Source: Pseudomonadota bacterium (GTDB taxonomy: Bacteria; Pseudomonadota; Gammaproteobacteria; Acidiferrobacterales; Acidiferrobacteraceae). Taken from it: DNA of 46,686 nucleotides. Positions 9,942-18,700 of this stretch are shown here, one piece after another. The DNA is taken from contig JAJYRD010000075.1 of assembly GCA_021794275.1 (NCBI GenBank), positions 1 to 46,686 on the forward strand, written 5' to 3'. How positions within the stretch are numbered: position 1 is the first letter of the stretch; each line of letters begins with the position of its first letter. The position numbers and the translations under genes were made by a program. The notes beneath the pieces are model-generated. The model worked only from the letters and a program-made list of their open reading frames with translations, was not told where the DNA came from and did no database searches.

Positions 9942-10973
9942 ATGTCCCTAGGTCCGGTCATGATGGATTTGGCGGGAACCAGCCTGTCGCAGGACGAGCG
10001 CCGACGGCTCGTCCACCCGCAGGTCGGCGGGGTCATCCTGTTTTCCCGCAACTACGAAAGCCCAGCGCAGCTGCGCGCCCTGAACGCCGAGATCCGGGCC
10101 CTGCGCAACCCGCCACTCATCATCACCGTCGATCATGAAGGCGGACGTGTGCAGCGTTTCCGGGAAGGATTCACGAAGCTCCCGGCGTGCCGACGGATAG
10201 GCGAGGCTTATGCTAAAGACCGCATGGCGGGGCGCAAGGTGGCGCACGCGGCAGGTTATGTCATGGCGGCCGAACTGCTGGCCCATGGTGTCGACATGAG
10301 CTTCGCGCCGGTCTTGGACCTAGGGCGCGGGGTGTGCGAGGTGATCGGCGACCGCGCCTTCGCCGAAGAGCCGCTCGTGGTGGCCGAGCTCGCCCGGCAA
10401 TACGTGCTTGGCATGACGCAGGCGGGGATGGCCGCCTGCGGCAAGCATTTTCCTGGTCACGGCGGGGTGGCGGGCGACTCGCACAAGGAGCTGCCCGTCG
10501 ACGATCGCCCGCTATCGGCGCTGCGATCGGCCGATCTTGTGCCGTTTTCGCGGCTCTGTCCCACCGTGCTTGCGGCAGTGATGCCGGCGCACGTGCAGTA
10601 TCCGCAGGTCGATGTGGAGCCGGCCGGCTTCTCGCGGATCTGGCTGCAAGACGTGTTGCGCAAAGGGCAGCGGTTCAGCGGCGTGATCTTCAGCGACGAT
10701 CTCAGTATGGTCGGGGCCCATGGCGCGGGCGACCTCGGAGCGCGGGCCAGCAAGGCGCTCGCGGCCGGTTGCGACATCGTCCTTGCCTGCAATGATCCAG
10801 ATGGCCTGGACGGTCTGCTCCAGGCCCTCTCGGGCTACAGCAATCCACTCTCGCAGGCGCGCATGACCCGCCTCCACGGCCGCCCCGCGTGGAGCGCCGA
10901 GGAACTTGTCGAGAACGCCGACTATCGCTCTGCCCGCGAACTCTTGATGTCCTTGCATCCGGACGGCATATGA
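9942..10973 (+). CDS. nagZ: Beta-N-acetylhexosaminidase NagZ
   Basis: NagZ removes N-acetylglucosamine from 1,6-anhydro-muropeptides in the cytoplasm during murein recycling. It is a single-domain glycoside hydrolase family 3 protein of 343 residues. The family signature KHFPGHGGVAGDSHKELP spans residues 168-185, including the histidine that serves as acid/base in NagZ enzymes. The nucleophilic aspartate lies in FSDDLSM at 250-256. DHEGGRVQRF near 64 is the other conserved block. No signal peptide is present, as expected. ATG 9942 has AAGGAGA seven bases upstream. The stop overlaps the next ATG. Confidence 0.94.
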   Translation: MSLGPVMMDLAGTSLSQDERRRLVHPQVGGVILFSRNYESPAQLRALNAEIRALRNPPLIITVDHEGGRVQRFREGFTKLPACRRIGEAYAKDRMAGRKVAHAAGYVMAAELLAHGVDMSFAPVLDLGRGVCEVIGDRAFAEEPLVVAELARQYVLGMTQAGMAACGKHFPGHGGVAGDSHKELPVDDRPLSALRSADLVPFSRLCPTVLAAVMPAHVQYPQVDVEPAGFSRIWLQDVLRKGQRFSGVIFSDDLSMVGAHGAGDLGARASKALAAGCDIVLACNDPDGLDGLLQALSGYSNPLSQARMTRLHGRPAWSAEELVENADYRSARELLMSLHPDGI

Positions 10974-11644
10974 CCAAGGGTGCGACGCGCGGTGTGTTGA
11001 CCGAGGGGGAGGCGGCCCGTGCCGTGCCACTCACGCGCTGTCGGCGCTGTCCACGGCTCGCGGCCTTTCGTGATGAGATCAAGGCCCGCCATCCCGACTA
11101 CCGTTGCCAGCCGGTGCCGGCATTTGGCGACGAGCGCGCGCGGCTTGTCATCGTGGGTCTCGCGCCAGGGCTGCATGGGGCCAACGCCACTGGCCGCCCG
11201 TTCACAGGCGACTACGCTGGCATTCTTCTCTACGAGACCCTGCATCGTTTGGGACTTGCAAATAGGCCGCAATCAGTGGCGATCGCGGACGGGCTCGTGC
11301 TCACCGGTTGCCGGATCACGAATGCGGTCAAATGCGTTCCACCTGCGAATCGGCCAACGGCGGACGAGATCCGAACCTGCGCGCCTTATCTGAACGCAGA
11401 GCTTGCCGGGATAGCAGACGGTAGCGTTATCATGGCCTTAGGGCGCATCGCTCACGAGGCGGTGTTGCGGGCCTTCGGTGTACCCCTTGCGCGCCATAAG
11501 TTCGGGCACGGGGCACGGCATGTGATCGGTCGCCAAGTTCTTTGGGATTCCTACCACTGCAGCCGCTACAACACGCAGACGAAGCGCCTGACTGAGGAGA
11601 TGTTCACGGCGGTCATGAGCGCCGCTTTGCGCGAGGTGTCATGA
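10970..11644 (+). CDS. Uracil-DNA glycosylase, family 5 (UdgB-type)
   Basis: This 224-residue enzyme should excise uracil and other deaminated bases from DNA. Motif A, GLAPGLHGANATGRPFTGD at 63-81, is the family 5 form rather than family 4. Four cysteines, C24 and C27 (CRRC), C122 and C137, fit the 4Fe-4S ligand pattern of families 4 and 5. Motif B is YHCSRYNTQTKRLT at 195-208. In most relatives I recall, the third residue is proline (YHPS), so the cysteine here is unusual. It is coupled by ATGA overlaps to nagZ before it and uvrC after it. No other uracil glycosylase is in the window. Confidence 0.88.
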   Translation: MTKGATRGVLTEGEAARAVPLTRCRRCPRLAAFRDEIKARHPDYRCQPVPAFGDERARLVIVGLAPGLHGANATGRPFTGDYAGILLYETLHRLGLANRPQSVAIADGLVLTGCRITNAVKCVPPANRPTADEIRTCAPYLNAELAGIADGSVIMALGRIAHEAVLRAFGVPLARHKFGHGARHVIGRQVLWDSYHCSRYNTQTKRLTEEMFTAVMSAALREVS

Positions 11645-13443
11645 GCGATCGTCTGCGCGGACTCGTGCGGGGATTGGGCGACTGTCCCGGGGTCTACCGC
11701 ATGCTGGATGAGAACGGGGTCGTGCTCTACGTCGGCAAGGCCGTGAGCCTACGCAAACGCGTGAGCAGCTATCTGCGACCGGCCAAGGCGCCGCGGATCG
11801 CTTCGCTCATGGCGGCGGTACACCATATCGAGGTCACGGTCACGCACACCGAGACCGAGGCGCTGCTGCTCGAAAATAACCTAATAAAAACCTTAAGACC
11901 ACGCTATAACGTATTGTTAAGAGACGATAAGAGCTATCCGCTCATCTTTCTGGGCGGGACCGGGGACTTCCCACGGCTCGGGTTCCACCGGGGCGCCCGC
12001 CGAGAGCCGGGGCGCTATTTCGGGCCCTATCCGAGCGCCACGGCAGTGCGCGAGACCCTAAGTCTTCTGCAGCGTGTCTTTCCGGTCCGCCAATGCGACG
12101 ATTCGGTATTCCGGAATCGCACGCGCCCCTGCCTTCAATACCAGATCCATCGCTGCTCAGGACCCTGCGTGGGGCTCGTTGATAAGGAGAGCTATGCCCG
12201 CGATGTCGAGCACACGCTCCTTTTTCTCGAAGGCCGTAACAAGACCCTGCTCGGCGACCTGAAACGGCAGATGGCGGAGGCGGCAGAACGCCTCGATTAC
12301 GAGCAGGCGGCGCGCCTGCGTGACCGTGTGGCGCTCTTGAGCGCAGCCCAGGAGCGGCAGTACGTTGATAACGACCGAGGAGACGCCGACGTCCTGGCCG
12401 TGGCAGCGGAGGGCGGGACGCTCGCCGTTACGATCTTGCTGATACGCGGTGGCCGCCAGCTCGGCAGCAAGACACTCTTTCCGCGCGTCCCCGAGGCGAT
12501 GCCGGCTGAGGAGGTGCTGGCCTCCCTGCTGCCCCAGTATTATCTGGGGCAGTCGCCCCCGACGCATATCTACCTCGAGGTCTCGATCCCGGGACGCGAG
12601 GCGCTGGCGGAGGCCTTGCGTACGGACTCAGGGCACGCGGTCACGATCGCCATACCATCGCGCGGAATTCCGCGCCAGTGGGTGGCGCTCGCGCGGACCA
12701 ACGCGGCCGATGCCCTGCGCCGCAGGCTGGCGGAACGGGCAAGCCAAGGCGCGCGTTGGCAGGCAATGACGACCGCGCTCGGCCTTACCGGCGCGACTCG
12801 CGTAGAATGCTTTGATATCAGCCATACCCAGGGAGAGCTTCCCGTGGCATCTTGCGTGGTCTTCGGGCCTGAAGGACCGATCAAGAGCGATTATCGGCGT
12901 TTCCACATCGAGGGTGTGGCTGCAGGTGACGACTATGCGGCGATCGGCCAGGCGGTTTTGCGCCGCTATGCCAAGGCGCCGTTGCCGGACCTCGTCTTGA
13001 TCGACGGCGGCGCAGGGCAGGTGGCGCGGGCACAGGAGGCCTTAGAGACCCTGGGGCGAACAGGACGTGTCCTCGGTGTCGCCAAAGGTCCTGACCGCCG
13101 GTTCGGGGACGAGGAGTTCTACGAGCCGGGGCGCCCGAACCCCTTTACGCTGGGCCATAGCCCCGAGGCCTTGTTGCTTCTGGCCTCAGTGCGCGATGAG
13201 GCTCATCGGTTCGCGATCACCGGACACCGCGGGCGGCGCGGCAAGGCACGGCTCGTATCTGAGCTCGACGCGATCCCAGGCGTGGGGCCCAAGCGTCGCC
13301 AGACCCTCGTGAAGGCCATGGGGGGTGCCCGTTTCGTGGCTCAGGCGGAGCTTTCTGATCTGGAACGGCTCCCCGGGATCAGTAAGGAACTCGCGCGGCG
13401 CATCTACGACATCTTCCACCCCAAAGGCGAGCCGTGCCCCTAA
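11641..13443 (+). CDS. uvrC: Excinuclease ABC subunit C
   Basis: UvrC makes the two incisions in nucleotide excision repair. The 600-residue protein has the N-terminal GIY-YIG nuclease (CPGVYRML at about residue 15 and VLYVGKA near 29), a UVR/UvrB-binding coiled coil near 205-240 containing LDYEQAARLRDR, the central RNase H-like endonuclease domain (RVECFDISHTQGE near 384, LVLIDGGAGQV near 451) and a C-terminal tandem helix-hairpin-helix (ELDAIPGVGPKRRQTL and LERLPGISKELARRI, about 541-590). The length is typical. It starts within the udg stop (ATGA) and overlaps pgsA by ten bases. Confidence 0.97.
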   Translation: MSDRLRGLVRGLGDCPGVYRMLDENGVVLYVGKAVSLRKRVSSYLRPAKAPRIASLMAAVHHIEVTVTHTETEALLLENNLIKTLRPRYNVLLRDDKSYPLIFLGGTGDFPRLGFHRGARREPGRYFGPYPSATAVRETLSLLQRVFPVRQCDDSVFRNRTRPCLQYQIHRCSGPCVGLVDKESYARDVEHTLLFLEGRNKTLLGDLKRQMAEAAERLDYEQAARLRDRVALLSAAQERQYVDNDRGDADVLAVAAEGGTLAVTILLIRGGRQLGSKTLFPRVPEAMPAEEVLASLLPQYYLGQSPPTHIYLEVSIPGREALAEALRTDSGHAVTIAIPSRGIPRQWVALARTNAADALRRRLAERASQGARWQAMTTALGLTGATRVECFDISHTQGELPVASCVVFGPEGPIKSDYRRFHIEGVAAGDDYAAIGQAVLRRYAKAPLPDLVLIDGGAGQVARAQEALETLGRTGRVLGVAKGPDRRFGDEEFYEPGRPNPFTLGHSPEALLLLASVRDEAHRFAITGHRGRRGKARLVSELDAIPGVGPKRRQTLVKAMGGARFVAQAELSDLERLPGISKELARRIYDIFHPKGEPCP

Positions 13444-14027
13444 ACGCGCCCAACATCCTGACACTCCTTAGGATCGGACTCATCCCGGTCTTCGTGCTCG
13501 TGTACTTTTTGTCGGTCCCATGGGCCAACGTCGCTACCGCCGGATTCTTCTTGTTGGCGGCCCTCACCGACTGGTTGGATGGTTACCTCGCGAGGCGTTG
13601 GAATCAGTCATCGGCATTCGGGGCCTTCCTCGATCCGGTGGCGGACAAGCTCATGGTGGCCGCCGCTTTGATCATGATCGTGGCGAACCCGGGCCGCCAT
13701 CCCGCCCCGCTCAGTACGCCGCTCTTTTCGGTCGTCGTGCTCGTCATCATCGGCCGCGAGATCGCGGTGTCGGCGCTGCGCGAATGGATGGCCGAGATCG
13801 GCAAGCGCAAGAGCGTCGCGGTGTCCCTGGTCGGAAAATTCAAGACCGGTGTGCAGATGGCGGCGATCCTGCTCTTGCTCTACGAACGGCCGATTCTCGG
13901 TATCCCGGCGTTCCGGGCGGGCGAACTCCTTCTTTACGCCGCGGCCCTGCTTACGCTCTGGTCGATGGGCGTCTACCTGAAGGCCGCGTGGCCGGAGCTC
14001 ACGAAGGAGGACGGTGGCGAGCGGTGA
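13434..14027 (+). CDS. pgsA: CDP-diacylglycerol-glycerol-3-phosphate 3-phosphatidyltransferase
   Basis: PgsA makes phosphatidylglycerophosphate, the committed step to phosphatidylglycerol and cardiolipin, in the inner membrane. The CDP-alcohol phosphotransferase motif D-G-x2-A-R-x8-G-x3-D-x3-D is present as DWLDGYLARRWNQSSAFGAF followed by LDPVADK, residues about 43-69. Several hydrophobic segments follow (about 10-30, 75-95, 127-150, 160-182). The protein has 197 residues, a normal length. The start is GTG 13434 inside the end of uvrC, a gene pair common in proteobacteria. It is the last gene of the long plus-strand block; no clear terminator follows. Confidence 0.93.
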   Translation: MPLNAPNILTLLRIGLIPVFVLVYFLSVPWANVATAGFFLLAALTDWLDGYLARRWNQSSAFGAFLDPVADKLMVAAALIMIVANPGRHPAPLSTPLFSVVVLVIIGREIAVSALREWMAEIGKRKSVAVSLVGKFKTGVQMAAILLLLYERPILGIPAFRAGELLLYAAALLTLWSMGVYLKAAWPELTKEDGGER

Positions 14028-14901
14028 CGAAAGCAGGTGTCCCGCTCGCACATCGCTCACGACAGGGGCCCGCGAGCCGTGGGCGACGCGACATCGAAGC
14101 CGACGGTCCACAGGCTGAGCGCGAGGCCCGAGGTTCGTCTCCCGACACCGCAGCTTGCCGCGGGCCTCACGAGGTTGCTTGCGGTGTCCTGGAAACCGAG
14201 CCGTCTTCGCCTGATCGCCGAGCGAGTGAGGCTCAGAAACGCAGTGGACCACGTCCTGCATCGGGGTTTATGGCGGCTTCCTGTCCATCAGCCATATACG
14301 CTCGAAATTCGACATCAGCTGAAAAAAGACGGTGGGGCGGGCAACCGGCCTTTCCGCCAATCAGCGCCAGGTAGGCGTGGTGAAGAGCCTTGCCTTCGTA
14401 TACTCGCGGTGGTTGTTGTCGGCGCCGTTGTGCTGATCGTAGTCCGCGCGTAAGGCGATTGCTTGGCGAGTTCCACGGAGCATAGTGGCGCCCGTTCTGG
14501 ATCGCGAACGTGGACGCGTCAGACCACCTTTGTCTTCAACGAATAGGCGCGGAGTTGATGTATACCAATTCCACACTTACGTCTGCCTTCTGTCTAGCAT
14601 GAGATCGCAGACAAAACAGCAGTTGCACTACGCGTGAATATGCGCCCAATTCCAAATACCTGTTGAATAAGTAGACCACAACGACACTGAACGTATGGCG
14701 GCTTTTGGCGTTGTGGGCTTTGCACAAACATTGACGTATTCCGTACGCTTTGCATGAGTTCAGGAACGAGGTGTTTATCCGCCTGAGTATGGCGATCGCG
14801 CGATCTCTGTCTACCCCCTCTTAAGGGGGTGGTTTGAAGGGTGCTACGCGGCGGTTGTGGCCACAGAATGGATGGCTATCGATAGAAAACGGATTTCCCG
14901 T
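14028..14901. other. Gene-poor stretch with one possible gene remnant
   Basis: About 870 bases with no convincing intact gene. Base composition becomes AT-richer between about 14540 and 14800. An inverted repeat (ACCCCCT-CTTA-AGGGGGT) lies at 14813-14830; it lacks a T tract, so it is at best a weak terminator. A possible outer-membrane protein fragment on the minus strand is listed separately. Open frames on the plus strand here have no recognisable protein character. Confidence 0.6.
14361..14576 (-). pseudogene. Possible 3' remnant of an outer-membrane barrel protein
   Basis: The minus strand reads ALRADYDQHNGADNN and then REYTKARLFTTPTWR before a stop. The preceding piece in a neighbouring frame reads TFAIQNGRHYAPWNSPSNRL, which together look like amphipathic beta-barrel strands joined across a frameshift near 14460. 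No N-terminal part is recognisable and the family is not identified. It may be a degraded receptor or porin, or chance. Confidence 0.22.
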
Positions 14902-15288
14902 TTATCTCAGCCCCGGACGTTGAGGTACCGTGAGTCGCGTGAAGCGGCCCGTCGCACTCCATCGGGTAAGAAAGCCGTGCCGGGTCGCCGTCATGCGGCC
15001 AAGGGCGGGGTCCAGAAATACAAAAAGATCGCGGATGGGATTACGGCCTACGGCCACCGCGTAGTGACCCACCGATGCCAGACCCTGGCGGGGCGTGATG
15101 ATGAGCGGCCTGCCACGATTGATGTTGTGGTCAATCCCCGTGACCCCGTGGCGGAGCGTTCCGCTGAAGATCGCCACGAAATATCCGACCTGGCGCAGGG
15201 TATCGGCGAGCCCGCGCCCAAAAAAGGGCGGCCAGCTCCAAGGATCAGGTGGCCGTTCAAGAGGCCCGCAAGAGCGCCGGGAGGCGGC
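14902..15288 (-). pseudogene. C39-like cysteine peptidase, N-terminally truncated
   Basis: The minus-strand frame is open from a TGA at 15289-15291 down to TAA at 14902 and encodes about 128 residues. It contains GRPLIITPRQG, then GHYAVAVGRNPIRDLFVFLDPALGR, which match the histidine (HYAVAVG) and aspartate (DPALG) blocks of bacterial C39-like (papain-fold) peptidases, and a terminal ARHGFLTRW-like block (here TRHGFLTRWSATGRF). The N-terminal part with the usual QCGPAAL cysteine motif is missing; an isolated SCGP occurs where the frame overlaps the end of the VWA gene. No good start codon exists before GTG 15177. I read it as the truncated last gene of the minus-strand VWA operon; a short functional protein from 15177 would lack the nucleophile. 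Confidence 0.5.
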
Positions 15289-15910
15289 TCAATTGATGGA
15301 CTATGATGAAGCGCCCACCGCCTTTCGTCACACGCGCGTCCCATCGGCGCATGCGCGCGAGATAACGCGCCGGATTCATGTTCTCGCCGCGCGACTTGAT
15401 GACATTGACCGCGAATACGGAAACCCGGCCCAAGGGCAGGGGGACGTGGCGGACGGCGCCGGGCGGGAGGTCCTGGCGCATGTCGGAGACCACGATGATC
15501 TCTTTGCGCACTGCGGGGACCCCCCGTAGGAAATGTGCGGCCTCAAGGAGTGCGCCGCTGATGTCGGTATAGGCGGTCCCGCGGCGCCCTGCCATGGTCT
15601 TCACGAAGGCTGATATGCGCACCGCGATCGCGCGCTTCTGGGCGTCGGCTTGCGCCGGGCGGCGGGATAGGGTCATCGCGGCCACGCGATCCTTATTCGT
15701 AAAGCTTAAACTTGAGATGCGCGCCACGGCGATTGTGTCGCCGGGCTCCAGGGTCCCCAGGAGATAGCGGACGATCCGCGCGGCCTTCGGGACCGCGTGG
15801 ATATAGGAGCCGGAGGTGTCGACCAGCACATAGACGGCGCGACCATGCGGGCCCGCCGCGCATCCCGACAGGAGCAAGGCCAGAAACAGGGGCGGTAAGA
15901 GGCGCTTCAT
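15257..15910 (-). CDS. VWA-domain lipoprotein
   Basis: The 217-residue protein has a lipoprotein signal (hydrophobic residues 4-16, lipobox LSGC with C17) and a von Willebrand factor A domain. The metal-ion-dependent adhesion site is recognisable: DTSGS at 31-35, the threonine of RGTAYTDISGAL near 111, and VSDMRQD near 142. It should be anchored in the envelope and bind a partner through the metal site. ATG 15910 overlaps the stop of the upstream membrane-protein gene as ATGA, so the two are translationally coupled. No specific function is recognised. VWA proteins paired with membrane proteins occur in envelope stress, chaperone and secretion contexts, but none can be chosen here. Confidence 0.8.
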   Translation of the reverse strand: MKRLLPPLFLALLLSGCAAGPHGRAVYVLVDTSGSYIHAVPKAARIVRYLLGTLEPGDTIAVARISSLSFTNKDRVAAMTLSRRPAQADAQKRAIAVRISAFVKTMAGRRGTAYTDISGALLEAAHFLRGVPAVRKEIIVVSDMRQDLPPGAVRHVPLPLGRVSVFAVNVIKSRGENMNPARYLARMRRWDARVTKGGGRFIIVHQLSRLPALLRAS

Positions 15911-17337
15911 CCGTGCGACTCCGGGCGCGCGAGAGCTTCCGTCCGCTGGCGCTCCAGCATCGCATGCCACGTCTTTTCGATCACGAGTGGCAGGAAGATG
16001 ACGATGTCGTAGAGGGCGTTTACCGCCGCGCCTAGATAGCGCACGAGCCGCCCGACCACATGCAGCACGAGACTCCCAAGACGGAGCAGGCCCACCAGCG
16101 CCATGCCGCCCACCGTACGCGCGGAATAGACGCACGACTCAAGAGGGATCGCGACGAAGGCCAAGGCGAAGGGCAGCATGAAACCCAGGACCATCTGACC
16201 TGCCGTGGGGATCCAGGAGTTGATGGATAGAACGCTTACCCTGGCATGCGCCGTAAGAGAGGCCGCGAGGGCCTCATTGTCAACAGCAAGCTGCTCGCGC
16301 AGGAGCGCGAGCGCGGCTTCGATGCCGGCCATCAAAAGGAGGAGGGTGAGCGCCGCGACCATGAATCGCCGCCGCATCCGTTCATTCATGTGCGCGATCC
16401 GCGGAAAGAGATGGGTGATGCGCACAGATTCCATGAAGAAGAGACCCATCGTGGCCTCGATCAGGATGATCACGAGTGCGGCCACATCGGCCGTCCGGAA
16501 ACTGCCGATATAGCTGCCCCCGCCCACCATCTCCGACATCGGCAGGGCGATCAGATGGAAATTGATCACCGTCCCGCCGAGCGCAACACAGAGGACGAAG
16601 AGAGATACAAATAGTTGTACGAAGGCTGACGATGACAGCGTACTCTGGATCGCATCGGTCTTCTTGGCTATCTGCTCATACCGGTCCATATAAGCGTCCA
16701 TGACGCCGGCACGCTCTGTCAGATGCGCGAGGCGCTTGTCGACGGACTTGAGCGTAGTATCGACGGAGCGCCAGAAGGGGAGCGTGTCCGAGAGCTTCTT
16801 ATGCCGCTCCAGGACCGCATTGCGATATTCGCCAAGAGCCCGTTCCTGCCCCTTGACGACCGTGGTCTTCAGACTCTCGACCACCTCTTCCACCACGCGA
16901 TCCGGACCTGGCTTCATCTTCAGGAGTGGTGTTACGGCCCGGACCCATTCCGGAGGCACGGGGGGGATCTCGCGCGATTGCTGATAATCCTCTTCTATAG
17001 ATGTGATTTCGTCCAAGAGTTTGCGCTGAAGGACCGGGAAGCCCTGTAAGTCCCGCTTTAGGACCGCATCTATCCGCTCGAACTCGCGCTCTATGCGTTG
17101 CCCCACATCTTCCTTACCTTGAGCCAGGAGGACGACCTTGTTCCGTTCCCGCAGCTCGTCTGCAGCCTTGCGCAGCGCATGGCTTCCCAGGCGAAAGGGG
17201 CGACTCAAGGCGCGGGTCGATAGCGTCACCGCCGTTTCAATGGGGCTGCGCGCCAGATACAGACAGACGAGCGTGAGGACTGCGGCTCCCCCGGTTAGCC
17301 ATGGGTGCATGTCCCCATAATGGGCCACGATAGACAT
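15907..17337 (-). CDS. Multi-pass membrane protein with large coiled-coil-like soluble domain
   Basis: I do not recognise the family. The 476 residues contain one N-terminal membrane segment (about 14-30), a charged, helical soluble region (about 45-235) rich in Lys/Glu/Arg that is probably coiled coil, then six hydrophobic segments (about 238-262, 283-302, 325-347, 377-400, 408-430, 436-453). The start ATG 17337 has GAGGGAGA just upstream; longer in-frame extensions look non-coding. It is the first gene of a coupled pair with the VWA lipoprotein, which suggests an inner-membrane partner for that lipoprotein. A MotA/ExbB-like channel was considered, but the segment layout does not match. Composition resembles neighbouring genes. 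Confidence 0.75.
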   Translation of the reverse strand: MSIVAHYGDMHPWLTGGAAVLTLVCLYLARSPIETAVTLSTRALSRPFRLGSHALRKAADELRERNKVVLLAQGKEDVGQRIEREFERIDAVLKRDLQGFPVLQRKLLDEITSIEEDYQQSREIPPVPPEWVRAVTPLLKMKPGPDRVVEEVVESLKTTVVKGQERALGEYRNAVLERHKKLSDTLPFWRSVDTTLKSVDKRLAHLTERAGVMDAYMDRYEQIAKKTDAIQSTLSSSAFVQLFVSLFVLCVALGGTVINFHLIALPMSEMVGGGSYIGSFRTADVAALVIILIEATMGLFFMESVRITHLFPRIAHMNERMRRRFMVAALTLLLLMAGIEAALALLREQLAVDNEALAASLTAHARVSVLSINSWIPTAGQMVLGFMLPFALAFVAIPLESCVYSARTVGGMALVGLLRLGSLVLHVVGRLVRYLGAAVNALYDIVIFLPLVIEKTWHAMLERQRTEALARPESHG

Positions 17338-18139
17338 TCGGTCTCCCTCGCGCTTGCTATGGTCACTATTTATTTGTTCTTTATAGATCGCGGCAAGCGG
17401 CCGCGACCATAGCGACCTGATAAAGCCGCGGTCTCGGGGGACATGCGGAACATACACATTTCAGATGCTAGAAGAATAGATGTCTACAACCGGCTGAAGA
17501 TTAACGATATTTCGGGAATTGGCCGGGAAAGCGACGCTGTGGCGTATCCGACGGTTGGATGCGGCCCCGCAGAAAGTGCGGATGTGACCTGAGTTTACGT
17601 CCGCGGTGTAGGAGAAAGGATATCGCCCGTTGCGGCGCCTTAGTGTCGCGTAATAAACGGGGAGCCGCTTCTAGCAGACTTCACTTCGACAACCTAGCCG
17701 GTGCGCAGTGGGGGTTCTCCGCTTTCAGCATAAGGCCAGTTCATGGTCGGCCTTTTGCGTGAATTCCCAGGATCCGTCCCATGTGCGCTACTCAGATCGC
17801 CAGCAAGGGTCGGAGGACCTATGGGGTTCCGTAGCGATGAAAGGAACGCTGTCTACAAGTGGCTTGTCGCCAAATCACTGATGACCACAGAACGTTGCGG
17901 TGGAGCCTGCGTCCGGAACCTTTGATAAACGGTTCAGACATGGTCTAGATGTGCGGGAAAAAGGGCGTACCGCTGTCATGAGGGTATCTAGCATGCCGTC
18001 AGTGCCCGCGCAGTCGTGAACTCAGTGTCCAGGCCGCGACGCCGGCCGTATGCCACCAAGACGGCACCCATCAACCGGTTTCGCGCCGCCCGTTACGGGG
18101 CTCACGACTGAATCGGTGCCGCAAAAAAAAGGGGGGTGG
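17338..18139. other. Intergenic stretch without a recognisable gene
   Basis: About 800 bases between the membrane-protein gene and a broken TonB receptor. The first 200 bases are AT-richer and must carry the promoter of the minus-strand pair. No plus- or minus-strand frame shows known motifs. A terminator-like hairpin on the plus strand is listed separately; no gene is seen before it. Confidence 0.6.
17732..17756 (+). terminator. Orphan terminator-like hairpin
   Basis: AAGGCC and GGCCTT form a 6-bp stem around an 11-base loop, followed by TTTT. No coding gene lies upstream on the plus strand, so it could end an unseen small RNA or be a leftover. Confidence 0.35.
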
Positions 18140-18700
18140 CTAGAAGGTGAGCGCCGCGCTTCCGCATATAAACACGGCATGCCCTCGAGCACCGACAGAT
18201 AGAGGTTCCCATAGTAGTCGGAGTTATCGGTGGCAGCCACGGCATAATGCTGGTTGAAGGCATTGTCGGTCTTCAAGGCAAGCCTCACGATTTTGGCGTC
18301 GGCCCGGCGGAACGGGATGGCATCGGACAGGCCGATGTAGGTGGCCGTGTAGTCTGTGGTCTCAAGACCCTCCGGAACTCCCCAGAACTGCTGGTTTACG
18401 TATCTCGGGCCCAAGTATCTGGCATCGATGTGTGCATGGAGCCGACCTAGACGCCGGCCAAGCCCCCCATTCGCTATATTCTTCGGGACACTGGTGGTCA
18501 GCTGGTCGATGGGGCCCGTCCGACATACGTGGACTTGAACGAGGAGGTTAATACCCCCTGGATGTAGGAGTAGTGGCATAGGGGAACCAACGGCCGATGA
18601 GTATCCCCGGAGTTCTGCTCGAGCGTGAGATCGACCGCCTGGTAGCGCGAGCGGCCGCCGTTGGTAGTGGTGCTAAACGTCTTAATAATATTGCCGATCA
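18140..18700 (-). pseudogene. TonB-dependent receptor, 3' remnant with frameshifts
   Basis: The minus strand carries the C-terminal part of a TonB-dependent outer-membrane receptor in pieces. One frame reads GNIIKTFSTTTNGGRSRYQAV and LTLEQNSGD, the next GPIDQLTTSVPKNIANGGLG, DARYLGPRYVNQQFWGVPEG and DNAFNQHYAVAATDNSDYYG, and the end shifts again to a GSAALTF stop, giving the terminal phenylalanine expected of a barrel protein. At least two frameshifts (near 18550 and 18175) break it. The plug domain and most of the barrel are missing. It differs in sequence from the intact receptor that starts at 19209. Confidence 0.75.

Noticed and set aside
14037-14453. 138-codon plus-strand frame after pgsA
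   Set aside because: No ribosome site, no motifs, and composition unlike neighbouring genes; the minus strand of the same region looks more protein-like.
15907-17337. MotA/ExbB-type proton channel
   Set aside because: The six C-terminal segments and long soluble N-terminal region do not fit the three-segment ExbB layout, and the core glycine-rich motif is absent.
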